From NCBI GenBank assembly GCA_948146395.1, contig OX411544.1, forward strand, positions 57,155,642-57,219,641: DNA of 64,000 nucleotides. Direction: 5' to 3'. Below, piece by piece: positions 34,973 to 46,334 of this stretch. How positions within the stretch are numbered: the first letter of the stretch is position 1; every line of letters begins with the position of its first letter. The notes under the pieces were generated by a model. That model was not told where the DNA came from, made no database searches, and was given only the letters and a program-made list of their open reading frames with translations. Both the position numbers and the translations under genes were made by a program. The DNA is from Fragum whitleyi. Its lineage: Eukaryota > Mollusca > Bivalvia > Cardiida > Cardiidae.

Positions 34973-35245
34973 CAAGAGTTCCACCTAGGGGTGCAATCTT
35001 GGCTGCAGGTGCTAGATAATACAAAAAATCTAAGTTAAAAAAAGGGCATTTCTCTTGCAAAAATGCCTCCAGAGTTATGCCCCTTTATAGTTTGGATAGC
35101 TCTTATAATCGGACACACTTGCCAAGTTTTATGAATATATATCTTCAATAAGAACAGAGTTATAAGTAAGGTTAAAGTTTGTCATGCCAACACCAATGCC
35201 AATGCATACAATGCCAAGGTGATCACAATACCTCAGGAAGCCTTG
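34973..35245 (+). mobile_element. Short composite element, family R
   Basis: The head AACAAGAGTTCCACCTAGGG has a CACC/GGTG stem. One monomer-like unit holds GCCAAGTTTTATGAATATAT. The end region TAAAGTTTGTCATGCC and CAAGGTGATCACAATACCTC matches the end of family Q (11576-11645). Confidence 0.65.
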
Positions 35246-36090
35246 CTAATAAACAAGTAAAAAGTAGGAAAAAATAAAAAGATATATGTAAAATGAAAAA
35301 TAATTCTTGTTTATGGTAAAAGATGGATTATAATAAGGAAAGTAATATGAGATTGACTGAATAATTGACTAAAAAAAAATAATAAAGTTATACACAACTC
35401 AATCTTAATAAATCAATTATTATACAAATATATGAGAAAAGATTTATTTTGAAGGAAAATACTAGCATATATGAATTATTATAAAATTTAATACATTTGT
35501 ATAGAAAAATTGAGGACCTAATGAAATTTTCAGCTTAACATGTCATTGAAGTTCTTCCAAAACCTAGTAACTACAGCTTTATACAAGCTGTAGTTTTGAG
35601 ATTTAGAAGAAAAGCCATGATATGTATTTGAAAGTTTGCCCTCAATTTTTGGGGCATGAAGAACGAGTTTTTTCATTAATATAGGTACTTTGACTTTACA
35701 GCAAGTTTAAAAACTCCATCAGTTTTTGTCAAAATTTGGAACTGGCAATACAAAGGTACATGTACACTTAAATCAGAGAAGATTCATCTAATTCATGTGA
35801 AAAAATAATCGAAGTAAATGAAAAAAGTCCTGAAATCAAGAGGTTAATGCAATATCATTGTAAATGTTTATACATGTGTGATAATTTTGCTCTTTCTTCT
35901 TGATATATAATTCACTCAGAAGAAATAGGAGTATTTGTCTCTGTTAATTGAATCTTACGGCATATAAATTGTGATAAATTCAAAACAACAATAGCAAAAA
36001 CATACGAAAGTGATTACATGTAAATACATGTCTACAATAAAAATGTTTGTGACAAAAAATTGATACTCCAAGCATGCTCAGATTGTTGAC
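35246..36090. other. AT-rich spacer with one palindrome relic
   Basis: CTAGTAACTACAGCTTTATA and CAAGCTGTAGTTTTGAGATT at about 35565-35610 form a hairpin of the family at 38567. Nothing else recognised. Confidence 0.4.
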
Positions 36091-36094
36091 ATAC

Positions 36095-36118
36095 CGAACT
36101 TTTGTGGAGTTGTCCTTC
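36095..36118 (-). other. Possible 24 nt micro-exon
   Basis: On the minus strand a good acceptor (ATTCATGAATGATTTCAG) and donor (GTATGTCAAC) bound 24 nt open in all three frames (EGQLHKSS in phase 0). It fits phase after the 43330 exon, but the length is too short to be sure. Confidence 0.2.
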
Positions 36119-36239
36119 CTGAAATCATTCATGAATGAAAATAATAATAAATAATGATGGAAAAAAAGTTTTTCTTCTATATTCTTTAAAATAAGATATG
36201 ATATTTAAACAAGTAAAAAGAAGGAACTAGAAATATGTT

Positions 36240-36460
36240 ACAGACACAGATGTCCCGCAGATATTTGACCTGTAACCCATTTGACCTTTAACTGTGAACT
36301 TGACCTTGGGTGTATCTGGATAAACTATTCACACGACACTACTACTCTTTCAGGGGAACAACTGTGCCAAGTTATTTTGAAATTCAATCATAAATGTAGA
36401 AGTATGCTCTAGACACAAATGGGACACACAAACACACTCACACACGGACAGAGGTAATTT
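36240..36460 (+). repeat. Degraded composite-element fragment
   Basis: TTTGACCTTTAACTGTGAAC, ACAACTGTGCCAAGTTATTT and ACACACACGGACAGAGG. The middle block recurs at 41450-41590. Confidence 0.4.
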
Positions 36461-36619
36461 TTAACTTTATAGATTATTTGCTTGAAAACATGAGTTCTAA
36501 TTTATTGTCTATTCTCTTTATGGCTGAACGAGTTAAATATAGGTATTACAACTGTTTTGCACTGAGCTACATGCCCAAAGCAAAGCTACTGGCCTGGCCA
36601 AAAACTTCACTGTGCTCTT

Positions 36620-36735
36620 AAGTAGATAAGGTCTTAACTCCTAGTCAGGCAGATCACTGAATGTCTCAGCTGCACAATATCTGTCTATTGATCACACACA
36701 CTTGAAATCGTTGGAAATATCACACAGGCCCAATT
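36620..36735. repeat. Half copy of family L MITE
   Basis: Ends in GAAATCGTTGGAAATATCAC and CACAGGCCCA, the right-hand TIR of the MITE at 28578. Confidence 0.5.
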
Positions 36736-37107
36736 CTTAAATAGCATTAGTACAGAAATTCTAAAATACTGTAGCAAAATTTGTTTAAACTGTCACAAAA
36801 TGTGGCGTCAAGCAGTCAAGTTTGGGAGAAAATGTGTCTTAACTTGTATCAGTTTAGGTAGACTGTAGTAGCTTTAAAGTATTTTGCAACATTATGACAA
36901 GCTTCCAGTCTAGACGGTGGGGTGTAAGAATCACACAGGTGTAATACTAATTACATGATTTGTATCTGGTTATATACACTGGTCTGATTTCACAAATATC
37001 ATTAGTATAGTATCAAATATGAGATCTACTTGCTTATGAATTTCACAATAAAACTGAGATCCATGGCAAGAAAAGATATTTTCTTTCCTGTTGTGATTGG
37101 ATCATAC

Positions 37108-37177
37108 CAGAAAACTGTGATCATAATTGAAATACTTATCTCCTCGTTTTGATTCAGAAATTGTATACAGTATTATC
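37108..37177 (-). other. Weak exon candidate (70 nt)
   Basis: The minus strand is open for 23 codons (IILYTISESKRGDKYF, NYDHSFL) to a GTATGATCC donor. The acceptor (TTACTGAAAAG) lacks a pyrimidine tract, so support is poor. Confidence 0.18.
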
Positions 37178-37654
37178 CTTTTCAGTAAACATTTTCATTC
37201 ATTTATCTGATTTTTTTTTCAAAATAGGCATTGATTAAACTATTGTTTAAAGAAATAATCCTCAAATGAGATGAATGAAAGGGCAAATCTCATTATGTAA
37301 GAAGAAAGATTTTTGCCCAAATTTTGTGGACTTACGAATTGTACTCTGTCAGTGTGCACCTTTGATGAATTGCAAAAAATGCAAAGAATGGAGTTAAAAT
37401 GAATTTAATGATGATGAACACTTGTTGCTTTGCTTGTTATCATTTGAAATGATGTTTGTGGGATTTTATCTTGTATAAAGAAGACAATAGTCTTACTTTA
37501 GTTCTTTTATACCTTGATGACACTAGGGCATCTTTAACACATACTAAAGTTTAACATTTACAATATTTTATACAATCTCTCAGTTACATTACTGAGAAGC
37601 TTGTACATGTATGAATTATTCATGTGCTTCTTATAGTTATGCAAATCCATGATG

Positions 37655-37742
37655 CCAGTAATGTGGCTTGGGGATACAAACCAAAGGCTTTGGACTTCTC
37701 TGCAGTAGGAGATTGGCTGCATAACCAATGAGCTATGCACCA
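37655..37742 (-). repeat. tRNA-derived SINE head
   Basis: The minus strand reads GGTGCATAGCTCATTGGTTA, a good A box, and TTTGGTTTGTATCCCCAAGC, a B-box/T-arm-like segment about 50 nt on. No intact cloverleaf, so it is treated as a SINE rather than a tRNA gene. Confidence 0.55.
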
Positions 37743-38007
37743 AAATAAGCTAATGATCCTGATACTGACAGCTAGTTTGTTTGCATGTATTGGTATTAAT
37801 TCATGGTTATAAAGAGAAAATTTACATTTACATCAGTCAAAGAATCGATGGACTTCAAATCATTCAAAACAAACAACAGTTTTGAGTTTGACCTTGAACT
37901 CAATCATTTTTATTGACTCTAAATTATTAGATACTTATTAAAAGCTTTTGGGTGTAAATGTTTTGTACAAACTGTCCTCAACCGACGCATAGCTGAAAAA
38001 TATCCGA

Positions 38008-38096
38008 CGTGAGCCAGTGTCGAACCAACGCGGACAACAATATTATAATAATAAGTTTACAAGTCCAATGGGCTAACCTCTGAGCCAAAGAGATCT
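38008..38096 (-). repeat. tRNA-derived SINE head, second type
   Basis: The minus strand reads TTTGGCTCAGAGGTTAGCCC (A box) and GTTGGTTCGACACTGGCTC (B box). An ATTATTATAATATTG insertion separates them, so it is not a functional tRNA. Confidence 0.5.
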
Positions 38097-38204
38097 TTCC
38101 TGACACAGGTGTCAGACTTTGTATTTAAACCAATGAAGCTATCCAGGACAGTGGTGAGAGTGGTCTCCCATAACAGGACTGGTGTTTTTTGAGAAATCAT
38201 GGTA

Positions 38205-38565
38205 GAATATCATTTGATAAACTCATCGCCTAACCAGTGAAACTATCAAAACTTATACCCTGCTTGAATACATTTCACCCTTTCTGACGCTGTATAAGCG
38301 GAGCCCAATAAGTGACATCATCATGAACTTTGACTAGCAATCACGTGCAAAATGACAAATAGGCTTTAAGAAAATTCGTTCCAAAAATTTCACATTTGTC
38401 TCATTTTTTAATTGAAAAAGAGAATAACTATCTGTTTTTCGGGTAAGAATGATTGATGTTTCATTTTGAGAAAACAAAAGCTTGTGATAATAAAGCTTTT
38501 GTTGTTCACTTAATAAAATATGAATCCATCTTACACTGAAACAAATGAGTAATCAGTATCCTCTA
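38205..38565. mobile_element. Family T element, diverged copy
   Basis: ACTTATACCCTGCTTGAATA, AATAAGTGACATCATCATG and AAAGCTTTTGTTGTTCACTT match 47278-47650 and, inverted, 6240-6660. Confidence 0.7.
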
Positions 38566-38566
38566 T

Positions 38567-38658
38567 ATTGTCAGCATTCTGCTAAAATCTCATAACTACA
38601 GCTTTAAACAAGCTTGTTTAAAGCTGTAGTTACAAGATTTCGGTAGAAAATCGGCAAT
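38567..38658. repeat. 92 bp palindrome
   Basis: Arms contain TAACTACAGCTTTAAACAAG and CTTGTTTAAAGCTGTAGTTA around an AAGCTT centre; outer parts are paired with mismatches. A relic of the same family is at about 35565. Confidence 0.85.
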
Positions 38659-38994
38659 ATAATGATCACATGTAACTTCATACCAAATATGAGCATTGTA
38701 CCTCAAACAGCTTTGAAGTAACATGGTTTTAGTCTGACATGGGAGTCCAACGAACACAAACATTGGAATCTTTGGGGTCCTTTCGTGAGGTTTGGGAGTC
38801 CCTGCTTTAAGTGAAGACTATTTTTATTGAAGGAATCTTCTAGTGTTTCTGTGCATTTAAAGCTGTCCCCTTTTTAAAAGTTGATAAACTGTTTGATAAA
38901 TATAAATCCTTGGCAGTCAATTCCAGGACAGAATTAAAGACTGTTTAAAGAGTCTTCAATTCTATTCTGAAGTTGATTGAAAGAGGGTCCATGG

Positions 38995-39244
38995 GACTCA
39001 CATCAGGGCCCAAGGTTAAAAAACTTTTCCCAGGCTCAATTCAAAACATTCTCAAATTTCAATTTGAGATTAAAGCCGCAATTCTGTTTAGATACTCATT
39101 TAAATGTATTAACATAAAAGATGATATTAATAAGTTGTTATGTGAATAACCACTTATTAATATTTTATTTTCATACATTCATTTTAATTTAAAATTTGAG
39201 AAAATTGAGCCTGAGCCTGAGAAAAGTTTTATAACCTTGGGCTC
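38995..39244. mobile_element. About 240 bp foldback element
   Basis: GCCCAAGGTTAAAAAACTTT with CCCAGGCTCAATTC at the left faces GAATTGAGCC-like sequence and AAAGTTTTATAACCTTGGGC at the right: TIRs of about 50 bp with decay. Confidence 0.75.
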
Positions 39245-39577
39245 AGATAATTATAAGAGTCCTGGCTGATAATTTGGGAGTCTCAGACTTGCAAAACCTG
39301 TGCCCTTAAAACCCTGAGTAACATGAAGATATTTTAATTCACAGATTAAGATTTGGACAGACAAACAGATGGATAATCGGGTAAAGAGGATGTACGCATC
39401 CTGATGAGAGGGGGCAGGTCTTTTAAAAGACAACTACATGTATCTAAAATACTGTTTCAAGGACTTCAGACGTCAAAGTATGTACCTTATTACGTCAAAA
39501 AGTGAAAAAACTACTGATTCAATAAGCAGACTATCGGTCTGAGGAGAGGTCAAAATTGATATTATGTATCAAAGAGA

Positions 39578-39905
39578 ATGATAAACAAATATTTGTAAAC
39601 CACAAATATAACCACAGATTCTACAGGTGTGGAACATCTATCTTGTCTATCAACTCTCTGCTCCTCCTCAGTGTATTTTCTAATATTTAATATGTTTGTA
39701 ATACAGGAGGGACATCATGGCCCTTGCTGACTCAACTTAGATTTTAAAATCATGCTTTAATTCAATAGTCAATTAAAATAAATGATAAATCAATGTTTGT
39801 AAACCACAAAATATAACTACACATTTTATAGGTTTGCAACATCTATCTTTCCTATCAACTCTCTGCTCCTCCTTTGTAACAATATTTTCTAATATAATAC
39901 TGATC
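39578..39905. repeat. Direct duplication, spacing about 203 bp
   Basis: TTTGTAAACCACAAATATAA and CTATCAACTCTCTGCTCCTC occur in both halves (about 39590-39690 and 39793-39900). The spacer has GGAGGGACATCATGGCCCTT, a composite-head-like sequence that recurs at 40095. Confidence 0.7.
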
Positions 39906-40091
39906 TATAAAAGTTCAATTGCCACATAAGCTTAAGCTTACAGAATTGCATTTTAACTGTCCAGATGTTTTCTTGTACCTGAGTGAGAGGTAGTGTCTTT
40001 AATAAACCCACTGCTACCTATTTCTACAGCTTGGTGAACTGGGGCTAGCTATTAAGTGTTTTGCCCATAATTACATCTCGGCAACAGTGAT

Positions 40092-40245
40092 ACAAGAGGG
40101 ACATTTTGGCCCTTGCTCACTCATCCAGGGTTACAGATCCTCTTTTAAATATTATCAAATGAGCCTTTGGGCGACATTTCAAACAAATGCAAATGTGGTC
40201 CAAGCAAAGACAAAGGTCAGCTTGTGCATGCACAGTCTGCTTTTA
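40092..40245. repeat. Composite-head relic and half family L MITE
   Basis: ACAAGAGGGACATTTTGGCC followed by TTGCTCACTCATCC. From 40155 AATGAGCCTTTGGGCGACAT and AAGGTCAGCTTGTGCATGC are a left-half L MITE. Confidence 0.5.
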
Positions 40246-40249
40246 TTTG

Positions 40250-40435
40250 AAAGGAGTTTAACGATGTTTCAACAATCTTTCAGTTATATCGCTGCAGATG
40301 TAGCACCTAACAATGGTATTTCTCACACCAGTACTACCACTACATCCTTTCCTAGCTTCCTGCTGCTACCCCATATAGGTCTATGATCATTGACTTACTG
40401 TTACCAAATGGTGGAAGACAAATAGTCAGAATGCA
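40250..40435 (+). repeat. Mollusc SINE core, truncated
   Basis: TCTTTCAGTTATATCGCTGC, TTCTCACACCAGTACTACC and GGTGGAAGACAAATAGTC are shared with 17555 and 45633. Confidence 0.65.
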
Positions 40436-40466
40436 CACAGACTGACCAGAGCCTTCACTTATAATG

Positions 40467-40785
40467 TACATTATAGATAGATAACACCTAAAAGTATCTT
40501 TTGCATTATAGATAGATAATACCTAAAAGTACCTTTTGCATTAAAGATAGATAATACCTAAAAGTATCTTTTGCATTATAGATAGATAATACCTAAAAGT
40601 ATCTTTTGCATTATAGATAGATAATACCTAAAAGTATCTTTTGCATTATAGATAGATAACACCTAAAAGTATCTTTTGCATTATAGATAGATAATACCTA
40701 AAAGTATCTTTTGCATTATAGATAGATAATACCTAAAAGTATCTTTTGCATTTTAGATAGATAATAGCTAAAAGTATCTTTTTAC
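40467..40785. repeat. 35 bp minisatellite, about 9 copies
   Basis: Exact 35 bp spacing of GATAGATAA at 40476, 40511, 40546, 40581, 40616, 40651, 40686, 40721 and 40756. The unit includes CCTAAAAGTATCTTTTGCAT. Very low divergence suggests recent expansion and probable length polymorphism. Confidence 0.95.
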
Positions 40786-41690
40786 AGCCAGGCAATCTTC
40801 CTTTTTCACATAATGGCTGCCTAGACTGCTCAATGTATGAAGGACAAAGGTTGATTCGACACTTCAATGGCATAGCGCAATTAATGCTATTGTAAGTTCC
40901 TATATATAGTGACACAGCCACATACAACAGTACTGCTCTAAGTTTTCAACTTGATAAAGACCACAGTTATAAAATTTATACTGAAAAATGGAAGACCAAA
41001 CTAATCTACAAGCACAAATGTAACAAGAGTAAAGAGGAGCTCTTTCACTGATATAGAGAACATACAGATATATTTAAAGAACACTATACTGTTCTAAATC
41101 AAACTAAATGAGAAAGAAGAAGGATTAATAATTGACATTTATTGTAATATTGTGGAGATTTATACTCTGTTACCAAAATAATTCCTTCCAAAGGGTACTT
41201 GGTGTAGGAAAAACAGGGCAAAACCTGTCTGACATTCCCATTATCTCCAACAATATGATAAGCTACACAATCTTACTATTAAACATTTGGCATGACAACT
41301 ATTGAGAGAAGAAAGCTCTTCTATGGAGGAGGGCAAATTGGTACAGATTCTTCTATCAGAGAACAGACATGACATTTCCTGACAAAAGGGATCATCTGGG
41401 AACTCTGCACTACAAATAGTGAAACTGGAAATGTAGGCTTTTATATTAATGACCTTGGTGTTATGAAGAATCTATTTAAATGAAACTACTTCACCATCAA
41501 GTTGAACAACTGTGCCATATTGTTTGAAATATCCATACAATTAATAGAAGATATGCTATGGACACTTAGCCAATGGGCGTATTTGTCAGTTTTAACTTTT
41601 TTAAGAATATCATGCAACTCAGTTGAAATTCTATGATAAGGCACCATTTGTCTGTATCAAAAATATTAAGATTCTAAACAAGGGGCCCAA
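40786..41690. other. AT-rich spacer
   Basis: A half hairpin unit (TAGCGCAATTAATGCTATTG) at about 40873. The 41450-41590 block is shared with 36300-36430. No gene supported. Confidence 0.35.
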
Positions 41691-42420
41691 GAGGGCAAGT
41701 ATTGTTCCACTGCCACTTAACACCTAGCAGATTTATGAAAATTCATGAAATTGCATTACAAGTACTTAGACATAGACATAATCTATTTGTAAGAAGATAA
41801 CCCGAAAGTATCTTTATCTATGACACAGAAAAATATTTCTATGCAGCTTTGATGTGTGCATAATAAGTCAGACAATAAATAACATTTTGTGAAAGTTTCA
41901 TGAAATCTATCAATTTATGTACCAGTTCTGGTAACAGGACATGTTGCATCATTAAGGCTCTTTTTTCCATGATACAGTAACATATCACCAAGAAAGAAGT
42001 TGGAGAGAGATTTATTAAAGAACAATCCTAACAACAATCATTCATATCCAAAAAGCACCCAAGTAATCAATCCAATCAGGATCAAATCAAGGAATCTGAA
42101 AGAGCATGGCCCAAACATCATTCCTGTGCAGTTAAGTTGAATTCTGATAGGTTGTTTCAGAGAAAATATTTGAATATTTTAACATATGGGCCATTTTTGG
42201 TGATGCAACAGCCCATTATATAAGCACCTAAGTTATCAACCCAATCAGGATTTAATGAAAGAATCTGAAAAGCATCCCCCAAGCATCATTCCTGTGAAGT
42301 TTGGTTGAATTCTTCCCAGTAGTTCCAGAGAAGACGATGATTAAAGCATTGGCACACAACAGACAAAAGGCCATAACAATATAGCCCACTGGACTTCATC
42401 CAGTGGAGCTTAATATCTTA
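41691..42420 (+). mobile_element. Strongly degraded composite element (C/D-like)
   Basis: The head-like AACAAGGGGCCCAAGAGGGC, two monomers with TTGGTTGAATTCT and ATCATTCCTGTG, and the tail ATCCAGTGGAGCTTAATA. Interior divergence is high. Confidence 0.6.
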
Positions 42421-42605
42421 AACCTAACAAACACACCTAAGAATTCAGTTTATCACTTGTCCTTCAGCTATGACCTTAACCTTGAGGGTATCTGAAATGG
42501 CTTTTTTAATGCATCTTGTACTCATCAAATGGAACGAAGACCAGTGTTATTACATAAATATTTCAGCTGTAACCTAGACCTTTGGTATTCTGCCTTATTA
42601 TTCAA

Positions 42606-42954
42606 CTGGCAGGGCAGGCTTAGCCATGATGTAATTTGGCCAGTTGGGTTTCAATATTTTGTATTCTTTCAGAAATAAGTTCGCAATTATCGTTAATGCA
42701 TGCAAATAACTGTACCATAAAACCAAAAGGATTGATGTGCTCAGAGAAAGTAAAAGCATTTCATCGTTTGGTTACCGAAGCCTCGTAACTTAAGCTTAGA
42801 CAAGCTGAAGTTACGAGGGTTTTGTAACCATCCTATGACTACAGGTCTCAAGTTATTTATGTCAACTATTTAAGGAAGTAAGTAGTTGTAAATAAAAGCT
42901 GATTTATCTTAACCTAATGTGCTACAACCCTTTATTTAGGCTCCGCCCTGCCAG
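42606..42954. mobile_element. 349 bp MITE, family H
   Basis: Perfect 10 bp terminal inverted repeats CTGGCAGGGC / GCCCTGCCAG. A strong internal hairpin (CGAAGCCTCGTAACTTAAGC facing GAAGTTACGAGGGTTTTG) lies in the centre. Partial copies at 13016 and 16345. Confidence 0.82.
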
Positions 42955-43329
42955 GGCAATAATCATGGATTATATCTGACAAAACTTTTGGCTACACTTG
43001 AGTTACTACTCATCATGAAAAAGATCGAATCCAGAAGATTATCACAGTTGGTATTTCCTCATTCTAGGTTCAGAAAATGTGCAGGCTGATCTTTGCATTC
43101 AGTCTTCAATAAATCCCTCCTGCTATAAGAGGAACCTTTGTGATTCAGCATGATATTTAGTTAACATAAGTTCTCAACTACAATTTACCTCTTAATGACT
43201 GAGGAGAAAGTTCATCAGTTCACATATTGCGCAATACTACTACTCCCATGTTTCATTGATAATTTCCTACTCCTGGGTAACATACTTCATTGATAACGTT
43301 TTGTTTATCAGGAAAGTCTATCTACATAC

Positions 43330-43400
43330 TCTAGTGGTTGGAACAGATTGGGAAAGGTCATCTGGTAGACGATCTAAATCTGTTATTTCTCTCTCACTAG
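43330..43400 (-). CDS. Candidate 71 nt internal exon, unrecognised
   Basis: On the minus strand a pyrimidine-rich acceptor (CATCTTTTACAACCTAG) and donor GTATGTAGA bound 71 nt, read in the one frame without stops: two bases, then SEREITDLDRLPDDL and SQSVPTTR, ending in phase 0. Acidic, hydrophilic, linker-like. It lies between the 47775 and 34728 candidates on the same strand, but phase shows at least one further exon between it and 47775. Family not recognised. Confidence 0.42.
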
Positions 43401-43497
43401 CTAGGTTGTAAAAGATGGTTCTTAAGCCAGTACCAACAACATACAATATTGTCATTTAGGTCATCATTGACAGTCTAAATTTGGTAATTTATCCTGA

Positions 43498-43745
43498 TTA
43501 ACCCTTGTCATGCTGAAAAATTTTGGCAAAAAATTTGCATCAAAATCAAAGGGCAAAGAGCACTGAAAGTACCAACTGTAGGTCATTTTTTCTCTGAAAA
43601 ATTAAATCTATTGACAATTCTGGTTTGAAAGTGAGAAACAGGTGGTGTAGACTAACATCAGATTGCACATATGTGTAGGCTGATGTTTGTCTATAGCTTC
43701 TGCCAAAGCAGGAAATATTCCGGGTTCAGCATGACAAGGGCTAAG
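43498..43745. mobile_element. About 248 bp TIR MITE, family M
   Basis: TIR TTAACCCTTGTCATGCTGAA at the left; right end TTCAGCATGACAAGGGCTAAG region. The interior holds CAGGTGGTGTAGACTAACAT. Other copies: 44855, 46335 (reverse), 59998 (reverse), 63885 (partial). Confidence 0.88.
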
Positions 43746-44143
43746 ATTAATTGGTATTCTCGATTTTGAATATAAGTAATAAATTGACAGTTGCAAATAA
43801 AGCAAAAATTGAATTCTTAATTATAAACCCAATTGACAATATTGCACCATATTTTTAATTCATTTATTTTTCTATTTATTTTTTTTTTCCTTTGAATTCC
43901 AAAAAGAGGGTTCTGATTGTGCAACTTGCAATAGAAGGATTTCAAATAAAGGGATTCAATTGTATTCTTTAGTATCAGAGAGTGGATAGAACTGTAGAAA
44001 TCCTTTTCAAATTTGACGGTAATTACATAAGGTACTAAATGTAATGATTATTAACATTTGGATTTGAATATGGGCTACTGGCCAAAGTTGAGTGTGATTA
44101 CATCAATTTTTACTCGTTATCATGATTTCTCCCTCTAGAAGAA

Positions 44144-44332
44144 AACAAGAGCTGTCACTGTAAGATGACAATGCCCCCGACACCGCTTTGATAGTAATAA
44201 GGAAGTTATGGCCAATGTTAAAGTTTTTGGACGGAATGACGGACGGACGGACAGACGGATGGACAGACGGACGGACAGACGGACGGACGGACAAGTCAAA
44301 TTTATTATGCCTCCCTATCGGGGGCATAAAAA
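44144..44332 (+). mobile_element. Minimal composite element, 189 bp
   Basis: The head AACAAGAGCTGTCACTG has stem TGTCA/TGACA, then AATGCCCCCGAC. There is almost no core. A long GACGGACGGACAGACGG tract comes before the tail ATCGGGGGCATAAAA. It shows the head, microsatellite and tail are separable from the tandem core. Confidence 0.85.
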
Positions 44333-44689
44333 TATTTAACAAATTCCACTGATTATTCTAAAATTCAAGCCATCTTCTATTCACTATTGTGAAATGCATT
44401 TACCTTACATAACTTGGAATTTACACTCAAAATCAAATTAAAACAGCATTTACAAACAAGGTTGATAATTCTAAATGCAGCTTTGTACAAATAACGTCCC
44501 TTTTTGACTTAAAATGTTTGACCACAATACAGCACCTGACAGCTGAGCATTGGCACCTATTTGCAGTGCTTGTTGTCATTTAAGCAAGGTCCACAGTACC
44601 AATGACTTCATTTCAAATCACAAAAAGTCATGTAAAATAACCTGATTAAAAGATTTCAACCCCAAATCATCTATTTTGTATCTTTTTCA

Positions 44690-44850
44690 AATTGTTGGAT
44701 AGTGAACAAAAATCTAAGTAAAAAAGTAAGATAAACTTTAAAAATGCTTTAAGAGTTATCTCCCTTGATTAAGTTTGAGTTCCTCACGTGATAGTGACAA
44801 AACATGCCAAGTTTCAAGAATACATCATCAATGAAAACAGATATGGCCCA
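44690..44850 (+). repeat. Family R fragment
   Basis: AGTTATCTCCCTTGATTAAG and ATGCCAAGTTTCAAGAATAC, running into the family M MITE at 44855. Confidence 0.5.
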
Positions 44851-44854
44851 GGTA

Positions 44855-45105
44855 TTAACCCTTATCATGCTGAACACAAAATTTCAGCCAAATTACACTC
44901 AAATCAAAGTGCTGAAGGCTCTGAAAGACGAAAATGGTATGCAAATATTTTCACTGAAAAGTACAAGGCCTTACACGATTCTTACTGAAAAAAAAATAAA
45001 CAGGTGGTGTAGACTAAGATCAGGCTGTACTAATGTGCAGGCTGATCTTTGTCTATATCTCCTTCAAAACCGGAATATTTCGGGGTCAGTGTGACAAGGG
45101 TTAAG
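44855..45105. mobile_element. Family M MITE
   Basis: TTAACCCTTATCATGCTGAA at the left and GTGTGACAAGGGTTAAG at the right. The interior GGTGGTGTAGACTAAGATC matches 43650. Confidence 0.85.
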
Positions 45106-45632
45106 GAAATTCACACTGCCTACCATCAGATTTAGACCTACATCAACGGCGATAATCATAGGGTGATCACAACTCATTTTTTTTGTCCCAAAAGAGCTCA
45201 AACAAGGGGACAAAACTCACACTTCATTTTGTTCTCAGTTAAAAAAAAAATAATAACATTAAAAATACATTTGATTATTTTAATTGTTACAATCATAAAC
45301 GCTAATGTGAAAAAGTGTAAGAGAGATATAAATGGGCGTTACCTATTACCTTTCAGGTTTCCTGGAAATCGTTATTCACCAGCTGACTTCAAAACTGACA
45401 GAATTTATGATTGGAATACTCATGATATATCTTGATATTGCACCAGGGATCTTTTACTTCCCATTATCAATTTAATTTATTCTTACTTAACAGTCGGTTT
45501 AAATTAGTTCTTCCAGATTTTTAAAAGTAGATTTGACTATTAACCAAGTTTTCACAAGCTTCTAAGGTTGTGGATAATTTCAATGTTAGATTTCAAACTT
45601 TCACTTTGCTACTGTATGGTAACTTTGGGGTT
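45106..45632. other. Spacer, weak coding signal only
   Basis: At 45350-45430 the plus strand is open after TATTACCTTTCAG (FPGNRYSPADFKTDRIY), but no donor follows before TGA. Not accepted as an exon. Confidence 0.3.
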
Positions 45633-45845
45633 TGTTTGAATGGGGTTTTAATCTGCTTTCACCAATCTTTCAGTTATATCACTGAGTCTGGAGCACCTAA
45701 CAATGGATTCCTGGTATTTCTCACACCAGTATTACCATTACACCCTTTTTTAACCTCCAGCTGCTATTCCACATAGGTATAGGTTTATCAACGCATTGGT
45801 GGAAGACAAATAGTCGGAAAGAGTAAGTGCCACCGTCTGGAAGGT
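45633..45845 (+). repeat. Mollusc SINE core
   Basis: AATGGGGTTTTAATCTGC, TCTTTCAGTTATATCACTG, TTCTCACACCAGTATTACC and GACAAATAGTCGGAAAGA. Right end GTGCCACCGTC as at 17755. Confidence 0.7.
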
Positions 45846-45919
45846 ACCTTTGGTTGTTGGGAAATTAGTATAAAGTCTGTACTGTTCCTGCTTAAACAGC
45901 CCTGTGATTTTATATTTTA

Positions 45920-45990
45920 GAAAATATTGTGGAAAAAGAAGAAATTGCTTGCAAACCAGATTGCATTGTCATCTACATCTTCTTTCAAAT
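45920..45990. mobile_element. Short foldback MITE, right arm interrupted
   Basis: TATTGTGGAAAAAGAAGAAA with TTGCTTGCAA at the left. The right arm is replaced by AGATTGCATTGTCATC before ATCTTCTTTC. Confidence 0.55.
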
Positions 45991-46066
45991 TGGACTGGTC
46001 TGCAGTTTTCAATATAAAGAGCTAGATAAAACCTAAAGTTTTAAGCATATTTTAATCCAAGCTTAC

Positions 46067-46086
46067 GGTGGATTGTGATAGCTTAA
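46067..46086 (-). other. Possible 20 nt micro-exon
   Basis: On the minus strand an excellent acceptor (GGTATGCCTATTTCAG) and donor (GTAAGCTTGG) bound 20 nt (LSYHNP in phase 0). Phase 0 would fit after the 47775 exon. Too short to be certain. Confidence 0.22.
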
Positions 46087-46252
46087 CTGAAATAGGCATA
46101 CCAACATTAATCTTTCGCAGCAAACAAAAAATACCGGGTACCAGTAAAGAGCACCGTATGTAGGTATAATACCAATGCTTAGTTTGCTATAGGTGTATTT
46201 CAAAACTGAGCTCTGACGTAGGCGCTGAGTCTATTACCGGGTATATCGGGTA

Positions 46253-46320
46253 TATCTTAAAAGCCTGTGATAGGAATTGAACCTAATCCCTTGGCTTCAA
46301 CTATGAGGGTACATGTAAGA
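46253..46320 (-). repeat. tRNA-like B-box fragment
   Basis: The minus strand reads GATTAGGTTCAATTCCTATC, a canonical B-box form. No A box at the right distance, so this is a SINE remnant. Confidence 0.35.
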
Positions 46321-46334
46321 ATAAACCTTACAAA

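Noticed and set aside
37655..38096. Functional tRNA genes
   Set aside because: Good A and B boxes but no complete cloverleaf and wrong spacing; SINE heads explain them better.
44103..44342. 79-codon minus-strand frame with VRPSVRPSVHPSV pattern
   Set aside because: Pure translation of the microsatellite; a known artefact of such tracts.
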